A stretch of DNA of 64,000 nt from Bradyrhizobium sp. SZCCT0153 (GTDB lineage Bacteria > Pseudomonadota > Alphaproteobacteria > Rhizobiales > Xanthobacteraceae): positions 1,027,001 through 1,091,000 of the forward strand of contig NZ_JAFCKS010000001.1 of NCBI RefSeq assembly GCF_018129995.1. Direction: 5' to 3'. The notes below the pieces were generated by a model. That model ran no database searches. It saw only the letters and a list, made by a program, of their open reading frames with translations, and was not told where the DNA came from. Positions within the stretch are counted from its first letter, which is position 1. The number at the start of each line of letters is the position of its first letter. This document shows positions 52,227-61,694 of the stretch, piece by piece. The translations under genes and the position numbers were made by a program.

Positions 52227-53354
52227 TTACGCCTCCGCCAGCACCCGTGCATTGGCACGGATCGAGGCCTCGCTGACGCTGATGCCGAGGCCGGGGCCGT
52301 CGGGCACCACGACGTGGCCGCCGCGATTGGCGACGCGCTCTTCCAGCACGTCCTCCGTGAGCACGTGATGCGGCATGTAGAATTCGCAGCCCAGCGAGAT
52401 GCCGGGCGTTGCCGCAATCAGCTGCGTGCCGGCGGCGAGCCCAATGCCGCCCTCCCACAGCGTGCCGCCATAGCCGGGCAGGCCGGCAATGTCGGCGATG
52501 GCCATGATCGCCTGCGCCTCGAACAGGCCGCCGGCCTTCATCAGCTTGATCGAGACGGCATCGGCCGCCTCCCGGCGCACCACCTCCATCATGTCGCGGC
52601 GATCAAAACAGCTTTCGTCGGCAAGCACGGGTGTTTCCAGCGCCGCGGCGAGCTGTGCCATGACATCGAGATATTTGCGCGGCACCGGCTGCTCGATGAA
52701 GGTCGGCGCGAATTCTTCGACATCTCGCAAAATCTTGATGGCACCGAACGGCGCGAGCGCCTGGTTGTAGTCGACGCGAAGATCGACCTTGTCGCCGAAC
52801 TCCTTTCGGATCGCCTCGAGATGGTCGAGATCCTCGCGATGCGGCTTCACGCCGGTCTTGACCTTGTAGATGACATTGCCATCCGGAACCATTTTCCTCA
52901 TCCGCTCCAGATCGGCAGCGAAATCGGGATCGGCGATCGAGAACGACAGCGGGATCGTGTCACGCACGCGGCCGCCGAGCAGGTCGGCGACCGAAAGTCC
53001 GGACGACTTGCCGACGATGTCGAGCAGCGCCATCTCGATCGCGACCTTGGCCTCGGCATGCCCGACCAGCGCGCGGTCGAGTTCGGCCATCAGCGCGCGG
53101 ATACGGCGCACGGGTTTGCCGAGCACGATCGGGCGCAAATAAATGTCGAGCGCGGAGAACGCGGCTTCCGGTGTTCCCGTGAACACCTCCCACGGCGCCG
53201 CTTCGCCCCAGCCGATCACGCCGTCGCTGGCCGTGAGCTCGATCAGCACGCGCTTTACCGTGCCCTTGACGTTGCCGACGCCCTGGAGGCGCGCCATCTT
53301 GATCGGGCTCTCGATCAGGAACAGCCTGAGACGTGCGACGGTTACTTCTGTCAT
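52227..53354 (-). CDS. Mandelate racemase/muconate lactonizing enzyme family protein
   Basis: A 375-residue enolase-superfamily enzyme of the muconate cycloisomerase/dipeptide epimerase subgroup. Acid/base lysines Lys164 and Lys166 are in YKVKTG and Lys270 in VSIK. Metal ligands Asp195 in VDYN, Glu221 in IEQP and Asp246 in ADES are all present. Its ATG overlaps the SDR stop by four bases. Cycloisomerase, racemase or dipeptide epimerase activity are all possible; the amino-acid transporter in the same operon favours an amino-acid-derived substrate (inference). Confidence 0.88.
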   Translation of the reverse strand: MTEVTVARLRLFLIESPIKMARLQGVGNVKGTVKRVLIELTASDGVIGWGEAAPWEVFTGTPEAAFSALDIYLRPIVLGKPVRRIRALMAELDRALVGHAEAKVAIEMALLDIVGKSSGLSVADLLGGRVRDTIPLSFSIADPDFAADLERMRKMVPDGNVIYKVKTGVKPHREDLDHLEAIRKEFGDKVDLRVDYNQALAPFGAIKILRDVEEFAPTFIEQPVPRKYLDVMAQLAAALETPVLADESCFDRRDMMEVVRREAADAVSIKLMKAGGLFEAQAIMAIADIAGLPGYGGTLWEGGIGLAAGTQLIAATPGISLGCEFYMPHHVLTEDVLEERVANRGGHVVVPDGPGLGISVSEASIRANARVLAEA

Positions 53355-54106
53355 GTCAGGCCTCCATTGACGTGCCAGACTTGGCCGGTGACGTAGGATG
53401 CTTTTGGCGATGCGAGGAAGGCGATGATTTCGGCCACCTCGTCCGGCCGCCCGCGGCGGCGCATCGGGATCAGCGCCTCGGTCGCTGCGATCTGTTCGGG
53501 CGACAGCCGGCTCTCGCTCGGCTTGTCCTTGACGATGAGACCCGGTGCGACCGCATTGACGGAGATACCCTCACTCGCGAGCTCGACCGCGGTCAAGCGC
53601 ACCAGAGCTTCGAGCGCGGAGCGGCTCGCGGCCGTCGCCGCGAAAGGCGCGAATTCGGGGCGGATCGCATGTGCCACGAAGGATGACACCGCCACGATCC
53701 GCGCGTCACGCCCTGCACGCAGCAACGGCAGCGCGGCGTCGACCAACCGCGTGAATGCCAGTGCGGATTCGTCCATCGCTTGGCGGAACTGATCCGCGGA
53801 CGTGCCGATCGCACTGCCGCGACGGGCGTGGCCGCCGACCAGAATCAATCCATCAAGCCGGCCGAAGGCCGTTTGCGCGGCGGCGATGGCATCAGTCGCC
53901 GCGGCCTCTTCGGCGAGATCGCCGAGGCATTTTGCCACCACAGCGCCTAGCGCTTCGGCCTCCGCCGTAGTGGCGTCGAGTCCCTCTGCGTTCGAGCGCG
54001 TGTGCAGCAGCAGCGCAGTGCCGGGCGCCGCCAGCAGCTTTGCGGTGGCGCGGCCGATGCCGCTGGCGGCACCGGTGACGAGATAGGCACGATCGATGTT
54101 GGGCAT
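53351..54106 (-). CDS. SDR-family protein with altered catalytic residues
   Basis: A 251-residue short-chain dehydrogenase-like protein. The cofactor motif TGAASGIG (11-18), GGHARRG in place of NNAG, the catalytic Ser near 142, the [11 protein letters not shown] segment and the C-terminal [12 protein letters not shown] are visible. At the YxASK site it has Thr158 and Arg162, so the usual Tyr and Lys are absent. It may be non-oxidoreductase or use another residue. The start is ATG 54106, sharing one base with the stop of the ABC ATPase gene. Confidence 0.83.
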   Translation of the reverse strand: MPNIDRAYLVTGAASGIGRATAKLLAAPGTALLLHTRSNAEGLDATTAEAEALGAVVAKCLGDLAEEAAATDAIAAAQTAFGRLDGLILVGGHARRGSAIGTSADQFRQAMDESALAFTRLVDAALPLLRAGRDARIVAVSSFVAHAIRPEFAPFAATAASRSALEALVRLTAVELASEGISVNAVAPGLIVKDKPSESRLSPEQIAATEALIPMRRRGRPDEVAEIIAFLASPKASYVTGQVWHVNGGLT

Positions 54107-54900
54107 CACGGTGTTGCGTTGGCCGGCGGCAATGCGCCGGTGCGGTGGAAATGGCTGAGGAACGCCCGCGTTGCGGCTTCCTGCGGATTGTCGATCACCT
54201 GACGCGCCGGGCCTTCCTCGACCACGACGCCGTCGCGCATGAAGATGAGGCGGTCGGCGACCTCGCGGGCGAAGGCGATTTCGTGGGTCACGATCACCAT
54301 GGTCATACCCTCCGACGCCAGCTGCTGGATGACAGCGAGCACTTCGCCGACGAGCTCAGGGTCGAGTGCCGAGGTGGCTTCGTCGAACAGCATCACGTCC
54401 GGCTCCATCGCCAGCGCCCGCGCGATCGCGACACGCTGCTTCTGTCCGCCGGACAGCGTCGCCGGGTATTGGTCGGCCTTTTCCGCGAGCCCGACCTTGG
54501 CGAGCTGCGCACGTGCGAGCCTTTCGGCATCCGCCCTGGTCATGCGCCGCACCGTGACCGGCCCTTCCATCACGTTCTGGAGCGTCGTCATGTGCGGGAA
54601 CAGGTTGAAATGCTGGAACACCATGCCGGTGGTGGCGCGGAATTTTGCCAGCGTCTTCACGTCGGGCAGCTTCGTGCCGTCACCGAATGCAAAGCGCGTG
54701 TCGCCGACGCGGACGCTGCCGCCGTCGGGCGCGACCAGCAGATTGATGCAGCGGAGCAGCGTCGATTTGCCCGAGCCGGAGGGGCCGATCAGCGCCACGA
54801 CGCCGCCCTTGGCGACGTCGAGATTGATGTTCTTCAAGACCTCGTTGCTGCCGAAGCTCTTGCGCAAGCCGCGGATCTCGATCTTTGACGTCTCGCTCAT
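54106..54900 (-). CDS. Polar amino-acid ABC transporter ATPase (GlnQ/HisP-like)
   Basis: A 264-residue ABC ATPase. Walker [11 protein letters not shown]-loop [14 protein letters not shown], signature [15 protein letters not shown], Walker [15 protein letters not shown] and the H-loop VTHE are intact. It is the polar amino-acid type by the [14 protein letters not shown] loop. The first four bases overlap the permease stop (ATGA) and the last overlaps the SDR start, so it is firmly in one operon. Confidence 0.95.
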   Translation of the reverse strand: MSETSKIEIRGLRKSFGSNEVLKNINLDVAKGGVVALIGPSGSGKSTLLRCINLLVAPDGGSVRVGDTRFAFGDGTKLPDVKTLAKFRATTGMVFQHFNLFPHMTTLQNVMEGPVTVRRMTRADAERLARAQLAKVGLAEKADQYPATLSGGQKQRVAIARALAMEPDVMLFDEATSALDPELVGEVLAVIQQLASEGMTMVIVTHEIAFAREVADRLIFMRDGVVVEEGPARQVIDNPQEAATRAFLSHFHRTGALPPANATP

Positions 54901-55559
54901 TCGCTGACCGCCAGTCGCTTCTCGCCTCGCCGGACGAGGATGGTCAGGGGAATCAGGATCGCCGCATAGGCGACGGCGACCGCGGTGTAGGTTTCCAGAG
55001 GCCGGTAGCTGTCATGGGCGGCGACCTGGCTCTGGTAGACGAGGTCAGGCACCGCCAGCACCGAAACCAGCGAGGTGTTCTTGAACTGGATGATCGACTG
55101 ATTCATCAGGGCCGGAATCATCCGCTTGATCGCCTGCGGCAGCACGATGCGCCGCATGCTTTGGCCAGGGGTCATGCCGAGCGCGGCGCCGGCCTCCGAC
55201 TGGCCGCGGTCGATCGAGATGATGCCGCCGCGGATGATCTCCGAATAGAACGAACCGCCATAGAGCGAGAGCGCCAGCGCCGAAGCCGTGATCGGCGTCA
55301 TCTCGACGCCGGCGAGGATCGGCAGCGCGTAGTAGAACCAGATCAGCTGCACCAGGATGGGCGTGCAGCGGAATGCCTCGATGAAGGTGAGCGCGAGCAT
55401 GCGCACCGCCTTGAAGCGCGACAGGCTGCCGAACGCCCCGAACAGGCCGAAGACGACCCCGAGTATGACGATGACCACGGTGAAGCCGACGGTGACGCCG
55501 AGCCCGTTGAGAAAGAGCCAGCGATAGCTCCAGAGGATGCCGAAGTCCCACTGATACAT
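54897..55559 (-). CDS. Polar amino-acid ABC transporter permease
   Basis: A 220-residue inner-membrane permease of the HisM/GlnP type with about five helices. The EAA loop is near [24 protein letters not shown], and the N-terminal TIGR-style segment is [17 protein letters not shown]. Only one permease is encoded, so a homodimer is likely. The substrate-binding protein gene is upstream, separated by a palindromic repeat of about 130 bases. Confidence 0.93.
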   Translation of the reverse strand: MYQWDFGILWSYRWLFLNGLGVTVGFTVVIVILGVVFGLFGAFGSLSRFKAVRMLALTFIEAFRCTPILVQLIWFYYALPILAGVEMTPITASALALSLYGGSFYSEIIRGGIISIDRGQSEAGAALGMTPGQSMRRIVLPQAIKRMIPALMNQSIIQFKNTSLVSVLAVPDLVYQSQVAAHDSYRPLETYTAVAVAYAAILIPLTILVRRGEKRLAVSE

Positions 55560-55575
55560 GTGTTCTTTCTTGCTT

Positions 55576-55705
55576 CACCTCTCCCGCTTGCGGGAGAGGT
55601 CGCATCGCATCGAAGATGCGGTGCGGGTGAGGGCTCTCTTCCCACAGGGGTTCTCGATTGCGGAGACACCCTCACCCCGCCCCTCTCCCGCAAGCGGGAG
55701 AGGGG
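55576..55705. repeat. Double-hairpin intergenic repeat inside the ABC operon
   Basis: The element has an 11-base stem hairpin ACCTCTCCCGC / GCGGGAGAGGT (55577-55600) and a 12-base stem hairpin CCCCTCTCCCGC / GCGGGAGAGGGG (55680-55705). The arms between them pair as GGGTGAGGG and CCCTCACCC. It lies between the binding-protein and permease genes and could lower readthrough, stabilise one part of the transcript, or both. Confidence 0.85.
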
Positions 55706-55733
55706 CGGAACGAGCAAGCCCTGATCTCATCGC

Positions 55734-56588
55734 TTACAATGAAACGCCAGGCGGAATGTCCGCCTCGGTCACGCCCACCAGCTCCATGTTGGTGATGATC
55801 GCATTGCGAATGAAGCCGAGGCCCTTGTTGAAGTCGATCCAGGTATTGACGTAATCGCGCCAGGTCTTGTCGGTCTCGCGGCGGAAGCCGGCGTTCGACG
55901 TGGTGGCGAAGATCGGCGTCGGCAGCACGAACTGGCCGAGCGAGGGGTTCTTCTTCAGCACGGTCAGCGACAGCATGGTGATCAGGCACTGGGCGTCGAC
56001 GCGCCCGGTCTGCAGAGCTGCGGTGGCGTCGTCCGCGGTCTTCAGCCGCGAGATCTGCGCCTTCGGCGTCAGGCGGCTGACGACCTGGTCGTGCGAGGAG
56101 CCCTGGTCGACGGCGATCTTGACGTCGGGCGAGTTCAGCTCGGCCCAGCTCTTCGGCTTGAAGTCCTTCTTGCAGAGGATGCCGAAGGCGTTGTTGAAGA
56201 CCGGCACCGAGAAGTCGATCACCAGCGCGCGTTTCGGGGTCGGGTTCAGGCCGAAGAAGATGTCGATCTTGTTGGACTGCAGGTCCAGCACCGAATTGCC
56301 CCAAGTGGTCTCGGTGATCTCGAGCTCGGCCTCCATGTCGTCGGCGAGCCCCTTGGCGATGTCGATGTAGAAACCCTTCCACTGGCCGCTGGCGAGATCC
56401 TTCATGTAATAGGGCGCGCCGCCGCCGACGGCGCCGATCCGCATCTTCTTGGTGCGGCGGATGCGGGCGAAGGTCGATTCGTTGGGATCGGCCGCCTGGG
56501 CAACGGCAGGCGACGCCAGCGCGCCCGCGGTCACCGCGCCAATGGCGCCAAGCCCGACAATCGATGCAACATCACGACGTGTAACCAT
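55734..56588 (-). CDS. Polar amino-acid ABC transporter substrate-binding protein
   Basis: A 284-residue periplasmic binding protein of family 3. The signal peptide begins MVTRRDVASIVGLG, with a twin-arginine pair, and cleaves after VAQA near 31. The mature part starts KKMRIGAVGGGAPYYM and has GFYIDIAKGLADDM, which is the usual family-3 pattern. The ATG at 56588 is chosen; the frame is open farther but overlaps the SRP RNA gene region on the other strand. Ligand not assignable. Confidence 0.92.
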   Translation of the reverse strand: MVTRRDVASIVGLGAIGAVTAGALASPAVAQAADPNESTFARIRRTKKMRIGAVGGGAPYYMKDLASGQWKGFYIDIAKGLADDMEAELEITETTWGNSVLDLQSNKIDIFFGLNPTPKRALVIDFSVPVFNNAFGILCKKDFKPKSWAELNSPDVKIAVDQGSSHDQVVSRLTPKAQISRLKTADDATAALQTGRVDAQCLITMLSLTVLKKNPSLGQFVLPTPIFATTSNAGFRRETDKTWRDYVNTWIDFNKGLGFIRNAIITNMELVGVTEADIPPGVSL

Positions 56589-56768
56589 TGGGATCAATCG
56601 CTTTTCTGGTTGGATGGGGTTCCGGCTGCGTTCATACCAAGGCAGCCTTGGCAGCGAAAGCACAGCCTGTCGGCTGGGCAGATCATGAATTGCCCGGATG
56701 CTGGGCAGGCCCCGGCCATGCGGGCGATACCCGCTTGCTTTCCGGCCCTTTTGGCCCCAAATAGGCAC

Positions 56769-56868
56769 CGGGAGATTGGCGGTGGACGAGCCACTCGCCA
56801 ACCGGGTCAGGTCCGGAAGGAAGCAGCCCTAACGAGGTCCGGATCGGGTCGCTCGTCAGTCTCCTACC
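56769..56868 (+). ncRNA. ffs: Signal recognition particle RNA (4.5S-like)
   Basis: The conserved core loop GGTCAGGTCCGGAAGGAAGC with the following AGCCCTAACGA is present at about 56805-56835. The ends pair: GGAGATTGGC at 56771-56780 with GTCAGTCTCC at 56855-56864 (one G-T). This gives a small bacterial SRP RNA of about 100 bases. The exact ends are estimated from the pairing. It lies between the binding-protein gene and dnaX, a common place in this group. Confidence 0.93.
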
Positions 56869-56961
56869 TGTTTCTCCGAGCGAATTGCGCCGGCGGGTTT
56901 CCCGCCAGCGCGCTCCTTTCCGCAAACGCCGGCCGAAAGACATTTCATTGCGGATCGACCG

Positions 56962-58776
56962 ATGACCGACGCTGGCGCCCCTCCCAATCCCGATAGCGCC
57001 GGCCAGGCTGGAACGCCCTACCGGGTCCTGGCGCGCAAATACCGCCCTTCGAGCTTTGACGATCTGATCGGCCAGGAGGCCGTGGTCCGGACGGTCTCGA
57101 ATGCATTCGAGACCGGCCGCATTCCGCAGGCCTGGATTCTCACCGGCGTCCGCGGCGTCGGCAAGACCACCACTGCGCGCATCCTGGCCCGTGCACTCAA
57201 CTACGAGATGCCGGATGGTTCGGTGAAGGGCCCGACCATCCACATGCCGACGCTAGGGGTGCATTGCCAGGCAATCATGGAAAGCCGGCACATGGACGTG
57301 CTGGAGATGGACGCGGCCTCGCACACCGGTGTCGACGACGTCCGCCAGATCAATGACAGCGTGCGCTACGCGCCGGCCAGCGCCCGCTACAAGGTCTACA
57401 TCATCGACGAAGTCCACATGCTGTCGACGGCGGCGTTCAACGCCTTCCTGAAGACGCTGGAGGAACCGCCGGAGCACGCCAAGTTCGTGTTCGCCACGAC
57501 CGAGATCCGCAAGGTTCCGGTCACCGTGCTGTCGCGCTGCCAGCGCTTTGATCTCCGCCGTGTCGAGGCCGACGTGCTGATGAAGCACCTCGCCAGCATT
57601 GCCGCGAAGGAAAACGTCGAGATCGAACCCGAGGCGCTCGGCATCATCGCGCGTGCGGCTGAAGGGTCGGTGCGCGATTCGCTGTCGCTGCTCGACCAGG
57701 CGATTGCGCATGCGGCCGGCGCCGTGAAGGCCGATGCGGTCAGGCAGATGCTGGGGCTTGCCGACCGCACCCGCGTCATCGACCTCTTCGATTCGCTGGC
57801 GCGCGGCGACATCGCGAGCGCCTTCAAGGAGTTCCGCGACCAGTACGACGTCGGGGCCGATCCCATCGTCGTGCTTTCGGACCTCGCCGAATTCGTCAAC
57901 TTCGTCACCCGCGTGAAGATCGTGCCTGCGACTGCCGACAACGTCGCCTATGGCGAGACCGAGCGCGTGCGTGCGCGGGATTTCGCGTCGAAGATCTCGA
58001 TGCGCGTGCTGTCGCGGATGTGGCAGATGCTGCTCAAGGGCATCACCGAGGTGCAGGCCGCGACGCGCCCCGCCGCGGCTGCCGAGATGGTGCTGGTGCG
58101 CATCGCCTATGTCGCCGACCTGCCGACGCCGGACGAAGCGATCAGGATGCTGGAGCAGAACGATGGCGGCGCGTCGGTCGTAAGCGGCGGCAGCGCCGCG
58201 CGCAGCGCGCCCGCCGCGCCGGTGGCCTCTGCGCCGCCTGTTCGCATGCCGACATCGTCGCCGTCCTCGTTCGGCGGTGGCGCCCGCCCACAGATGGCCG
58301 CGCCCGCGGCCGACCCGCAGGCCGCGGCACCGGCGCTTCGCATTGCGAGCTTCACCCAGCTCGTCGCGCTCGCCGGGCAGAAGCGTGACCTCATGACCAA
58401 GGGCGCGCTCGAAGGCGACATGCGTCTCGTCCGTTTCGAGGAGGGCCGGCTGGAAGTCGCGCTCGAGCCCAACGCCTCCAAGACCATGATCTCCGAGCTC
58501 GCGCGAAAATTCGAGCTGTGGACCGGCCGCCGCTGGACTGTGATCGTCTCCAACGAGCAGGGCCAGCCGACGCTGCGCTCGGTGAACCAGGCTGCGAAGC
58601 AGGAACATGCGCGCACCGCCGAGGCCGATCCGCGCGTACGGGAGGTGCTGTCGCGTTTCCCCGGAGCCAAGGTCGTCGAGGTCCGAAAGCTTGCGCCCGA
58701 GACCCCGGAATCCAATATAAACGCCGACTATGGCAGCGACGATCCGCCGGACGGTTCCGACGGCGACGATCTCTAG
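56962..58776 (+). CDS. dnaX: DNA polymerase III subunit tau/gamma
   Basis: A 604-residue clamp-loader ATPase. It has Walker A TGVRGVGKTTT (61-71), DEVHML and the SRC sensor in TVLSRCQRF, then a low-complexity Pro/Ala/Ser-rich linker and a C-terminal domain for polymerase binding. The zinc module between Walker A and Walker B, four Cys in most bacteria, keeps only one Cys (in GVHCQAI). The next gene ybaB follows by 24 bases. Confidence 0.95.
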   Translation: MTDAGAPPNPDSAGQAGTPYRVLARKYRPSSFDDLIGQEAVVRTVSNAFETGRIPQAWILTGVRGVGKTTTARILARALNYEMPDGSVKGPTIHMPTLGVHCQAIMESRHMDVLEMDAASHTGVDDVRQINDSVRYAPASARYKVYIIDEVHMLSTAAFNAFLKTLEEPPEHAKFVFATTEIRKVPVTVLSRCQRFDLRRVEADVLMKHLASIAAKENVEIEPEALGIIARAAEGSVRDSLSLLDQAIAHAAGAVKADAVRQMLGLADRTRVIDLFDSLARGDIASAFKEFRDQYDVGADPIVVLSDLAEFVNFVTRVKIVPATADNVAYGETERVRARDFASKISMRVLSRMWQMLLKGITEVQAATRPAAAAEMVLVRIAYVADLPTPDEAIRMLEQNDGGASVVSGGSAARSAPAAPVASAPPVRMPTSSPSSFGGGARPQMAAPAADPQAAAPALRIASFTQLVALAGQKRDLMTKGALEGDMRLVRFEEGRLEVALEPNASKTMISELARKFELWTGRRWTVIVSNEQGQPTLRSVNQAAKQEHARTAEADPRVREVLSRFPGAKVVEVRKLAPETPESNINADYGSDDPPDGSDGDDL

Positions 58777-58800
58777 AGCCAGTTTCGAGGACAATCACCC

Positions 58801-59121
58801 ATGGCTGATTTTCTAGGCATGATGAAGCAGGCGGCGCAGCTGCAATCCAAGATGCAGGAGATGCAGGACCAGCTTGCCAACGTCGAGGTCGAGGGCATCT
58901 CCGGCGGCGGTCTCGTCGCAGTGCGCATGACCGCGAAGATGGACGTCAAAGGCGTCAAGATCGATCCCTCGCTGATGAAGCCGGAAGAGAGCGAGGTTCT
59001 GGAAGACCTGCTCGTTACCGCCCTTGGCGATGCGCGCCGGAAGGCCGAGACTGCGATGCAAGAGAAGATGCAGTCGCTGACCGGCGGGCTCGGCCTGCCG
59101 CCGGGGCTGTTCGGCCAGTAA
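58801..59121 (+). CDS. ybaB: YbaB/EbfC nucleoid-associated protein
   Basis: A 106-residue DNA-binding protein of the YbaB/EbfC family. N-terminal amphipathic helix with [20 protein letters not shown], the [22 protein letters not shown] sheet region (two parts), and a C-terminal Gly-Pro tail. The dnaX-ybaB-recR order is kept in many bacteria. It overlaps no neighbour, with recR starting one base after its stop. Confidence 0.95.
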   Translation: MADFLGMMKQAAQLQSKMQEMQDQLANVEVEGISGGGLVAVRMTAKMDVKGVKIDPSLMKPEESEVLEDLLVTALGDARRKAETAMQEKMQSLTGGLGLPPGLFGQ

Positions 59122-59122
59122 T

Positions 59123-59725
59123 ATGGGCGCGGTTGCAGGTCCTGAAATCGAGCGGCTGGTCCAGCTCCTGGCACGGCTGCCTGGCCTCGGTCCGCGCTCT
59201 GCGCGGCGCGCGGCGCTGCATCTGATCAAGAAGCGCGAGGCGCTGATGATGCCGCTGTCCTCGGCCATGCAGGTCGCGCTGGACAAGGTTCAGGTCTGCA
59301 AGACCTGCGGCAACATCGACACGCAAAATCCCTGCACCGTCTGCACCGACCCGAAGCGCGATCCTGCAATCATCGTCGTCGTCGCCGACGTGGCCGATCT
59401 CTGGGCGCTGGAGCGGGCAAATGCGACTCAAGGGCGCTACCATGTGCTGGGCGCGACATTGTCGCCGCTCGACGGGGTCGGTCCGCAAGACCTCACCATC
59501 GACGCGCTGGTCGCGCGCGCACATGACGCGCAGGTGCATGAGGTCATTCTCGCCCTCAATGCCACCGTCGACGGCCAGACCACGGCGCATTACATCACCG
59601 ACCTGCTTCAGGACGCCAACGTGAAGGTGACGCGGCTCGCCCATGGCGTGCCGGTCGGCGGCGAGCTTGATTATCTCGATGAAGGTACGCTATCGGCTGC
59701 GATGCGGCAGCGCACCCTGTTCTAG
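59123..59725 (+). CDS. recR: Recombination protein RecR
   Basis: A 200-residue RecFOR-pathway protein. Helix-hairpin-helix [14 protein letters not shown] at the N-terminus, the Cys4 zinc finger [16 protein letters not shown] near 70-85, the Toprim domain with [12 protein letters not shown], and the C-terminal [19 protein letters not shown]. It acts with RecF and RecO in loading RecA at gaps. It follows ybaB by one base. Confidence 0.96.
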   Translation: MGAVAGPEIERLVQLLARLPGLGPRSARRAALHLIKKREALMMPLSSAMQVALDKVQVCKTCGNIDTQNPCTVCTDPKRDPAIIVVVADVADLWALERANATQGRYHVLGATLSPLDGVGPQDLTIDALVARAHDAQVHEVILALNATVDGQTTAHYITDLLQDANVKVTRLAHGVPVGGELDYLDEGTLSAAMRQRTLF

Positions 59726-59752
59726 CCATCCAGCCTTGACGGAACGGACGAC

Positions 59753-60190
59753 ATGACGAAACTTTTCGCCACACGATTGGCTTTGGTCGCGATGATGACG
59801 ATGCTGGTGACGCCGGCCGTCTCCGCGCAGCAGGGCGACGAGGCGCCGCCGCCGTCCAAGCCCGGCAAGCCGATCAACACCGGCGATGTGCTGTCGGGCG
59901 AGTTGAATGCGATGAAAGTGCGCGACGTCAAGAACGCCGGCAAGCGGATTGCGATGTACCAGATCACCTCCGAGCCACGCCGCCTTCCAGCGCCGAACGG
60001 GCTTTGCAATCTCGAGACCGGGCCCGAGACCTTCCAGCTCGTTCCCAGCGGTAACGCGCAGGCCGCGCAGCTGAAGACGTTCGCCGGCAAGGAGATCTCG
60101 GTCAAGGTCGACGAGGTCGCCTGCGCCAACGATCCCGGCCAGATGAGCGAGGCCGTGATCACGAAGTGGAGCCTGATCAAGAAGCAGTAG
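59753..60190 (+). CDS. Exported hypothetical protein, 145 aa
   Basis: A 145-residue protein with a signal peptide (cleavage after VSA near 25) and a small beta-rich mature domain with two cysteines (in GLCNLETG and VACAND). I recognise no named family. It starts 27 bases after recR on the same strand and may share its transcript. A palindromic repeat follows. Confidence 0.8.
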   Translation: MTKLFATRLALVAMMTMLVTPAVSAQQGDEAPPPSKPGKPINTGDVLSGELNAMKVRDVKNAGKRIAMYQITSEPRRLPAPNGLCNLETGPETFQLVPSGNAQAAQLKTFAGKEISVKVDEVACANDPGQMSEAVITKWSLIKKQ

Positions 60191-60240
60191 GAGCGCGCGC
60201 TCCGCTCTCTGGATTGCTTCGCTTCGCTCGCAATGACGAA
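60191..60240. repeat. Short palindromic intergenic repeat
   Basis: A perfect palindrome GAGCGCGCGCTC (60191-60202) is followed by ATTGC (60213-60217) and GCAAT (60230-60234) around a pyrimidine-rich TTCGCTTCGCTC centre. The element lies between convergent genes and may terminate both. The second part looks like a common repeat of this bacterial group (inference). Confidence 0.6.
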
Positions 60241-60255
60241 GGTGGAAGCGTCGAC

Positions 60256-61620
60256 CTACACCCGCACCGGCCCCAGCGCCTCGAAATGCCCGCGTTTCTG
60301 CAGCCAGGCGAGCAGCACCAGGCTCGGGATCGCCACCAGCACGCAGATCATGAAGAACAGCGGCCAGCCCGTCGTGTCCGCCACGAAGCCGGCGCCTGAT
60401 GAAAGATAGGTCCGCCCGACCGCCGCAAGCGCGGTGAGCAGCGCGTATTGTGTCGCCGTGTGCAGCGGGTTCTGGCACAGCGCCGAAAGGTAGGCGACGA
60501 AGATCACGGTGCCGATGGCGCTGGTGAAATTTTCGCAGGTGATGGCGAAAGCGAGCGCCCATTGACTGGTGCCGACGAATGCGAGCCAGGAGAACGAGAG
60601 GTTGGCGAGCGCCTGCACCACGCCGCCGATCCAGAGGCTGGTCGAAAGCGAATAGCGCCGCGCAACGAAGCCGCCGGCAAAGCCGCCGATCAGTGTTGCG
60701 GCGAGGCCAACGCCCTTCACGATCGCCGCATAGTCGTTTCGGGAGAAGCCGAGGTCGATCACGAACGGCGCCGTCATGGTGCCGGAGAAGGCGTCGGTAA
60801 ATTTGAACAGCACGACGAAGGCGAGCGCGGCGATTGCGTCCTTGCGCGTCAGGAATTCCGAGAAGGCGCCGGTCGCGGCGTGCAGCACGCGCACGAAGGC
60901 GGTCTCGGCCTTTGTCGCAGCTTCCGCCCGCACCGATTGCCCGGGCTCGGTTGCGACGAGCGCCGTGATCGTCCCGATCAGCACCATCGTCGCCATCACC
61001 ACATAGCCCCACATCCAGGCCGACGTGCGGGCAATGCCGGTGCTCTCGAAGCCCGAGACGATAAACAGCGCGCCCGCGGTCGAGACCAGCATGCCGATGC
61101 GATAGGCCGCGACATATGATGCCATGCCGGCGGCCTGCTCGCTCTCCGGGAGGCTTTCGACGCGGAAGGCGTCGACCACGATGTCCTGCGTTGACGACAT
61201 CGTCGCGACCAGCAGCGCGCCCAGCGCGACGTAGAACGGCGAGCTTGCGGGGTCGGTGAGCGCCAGCAGCAGGATCGCGATGATCAGCAGCAGTTGCGAG
61301 AACACCAGCCAGCCGCGCCGCCGCCCGAAAGCGCGGGTGAACAGCGGCACGTGCACCGCATCCACCAGCGGCGCCCACAGGAATTTCAGCGTGTAGGGCG
61401 TGCCGACCAGCGCAAATAGCCCGATGGTCTTGAGATCGACCCCGGCCTCCCGCATCCACACCAGGAGCGTCGATCCTGACAGCGCCAGCGGCAGCCCGGA
61501 GGAGAAGCCGAGGAACAGCACGATCAGCACCCGCGGTTGCAGGTAAACGGCAAGGCTGTCGCGCCAGGAGGTGGCGGGGGCGTCGGTGCCGGCGGGCGAG
61601 GTCGCGTCGGGTGCGGTCAT
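60256..61620 (-). CDS. ampG: AmpG-like muropeptide/MFS permease
   Basis: A 454-residue transporter with about twelve to fourteen helices of the AmpG family of the major facilitator superfamily. N-terminal family motifs are FLGFSSGLPLALSGSTL and LWAPLVD. AmpG in other bacteria imports anhydro-muropeptides for wall recycling. The gene starts 75 bases downstream of rmuC on the same strand. Function in this organism is inferred from family. Confidence 0.87.
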   Translation of the reverse strand: MTAPDATSPAGTDAPATSWRDSLAVYLQPRVLIVLFLGFSSGLPLALSGSTLLVWMREAGVDLKTIGLFALVGTPYTLKFLWAPLVDAVHVPLFTRAFGRRRGWLVFSQLLLIIAILLLALTDPASSPFYVALGALLVATMSSTQDIVVDAFRVESLPESEQAAGMASYVAAYRIGMLVSTAGALFIVSGFESTGIARTSAWMWGYVVMATMVLIGTITALVATEPGQSVRAEAATKAETAFVRVLHAATGAFSEFLTRKDAIAALAFVVLFKFTDAFSGTMTAPFVIDLGFSRNDYAAIVKGVGLAATLIGGFAGGFVARRYSLSTSLWIGGVVQALANLSFSWLAFVGTSQWALAFAITCENFTSAIGTVIFVAYLSALCQNPLHTATQYALLTALAAVGRTYLSSGAGFVADTTGWPLFFMICVLVAIPSLVLLAWLQKRGHFEALGPVRV

Positions 61621-61654
61621 GGGGTGGTGTTAGCAGATTCTGGGGGCGCTGCCT

Positions 61655-61690
61655 CTTTCCCTCGCCCCGTTCTTACGGGGGAGAGGGAAG
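61655..61690. terminator. Hairpin between rmuC and the AmpG-like gene
   Basis: A hairpin with stem CCCCGT / ACGGGG, a 4-base loop, and outer pairing of CCCTC with GAG-rich bases sits directly after the leftward rmuC. It has the same GC-rich style as the other intergenic repeats here. Likely a terminator or repeat remnant. Confidence 0.5.
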
Positions 61691-61694
61691 TGCC

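Noticed and set aside
56962..58776. Programmed frameshift in dnaX to make gamma.
   Set aside because: No A-rich slippery heptamer with a following hairpin was seen in the linker region.
57253..58794. A 513-residue minus-strand frame over dnaX.
   Set aside because: Antisense shadow with Arg/His-rich composition and no ribosome-binding site.
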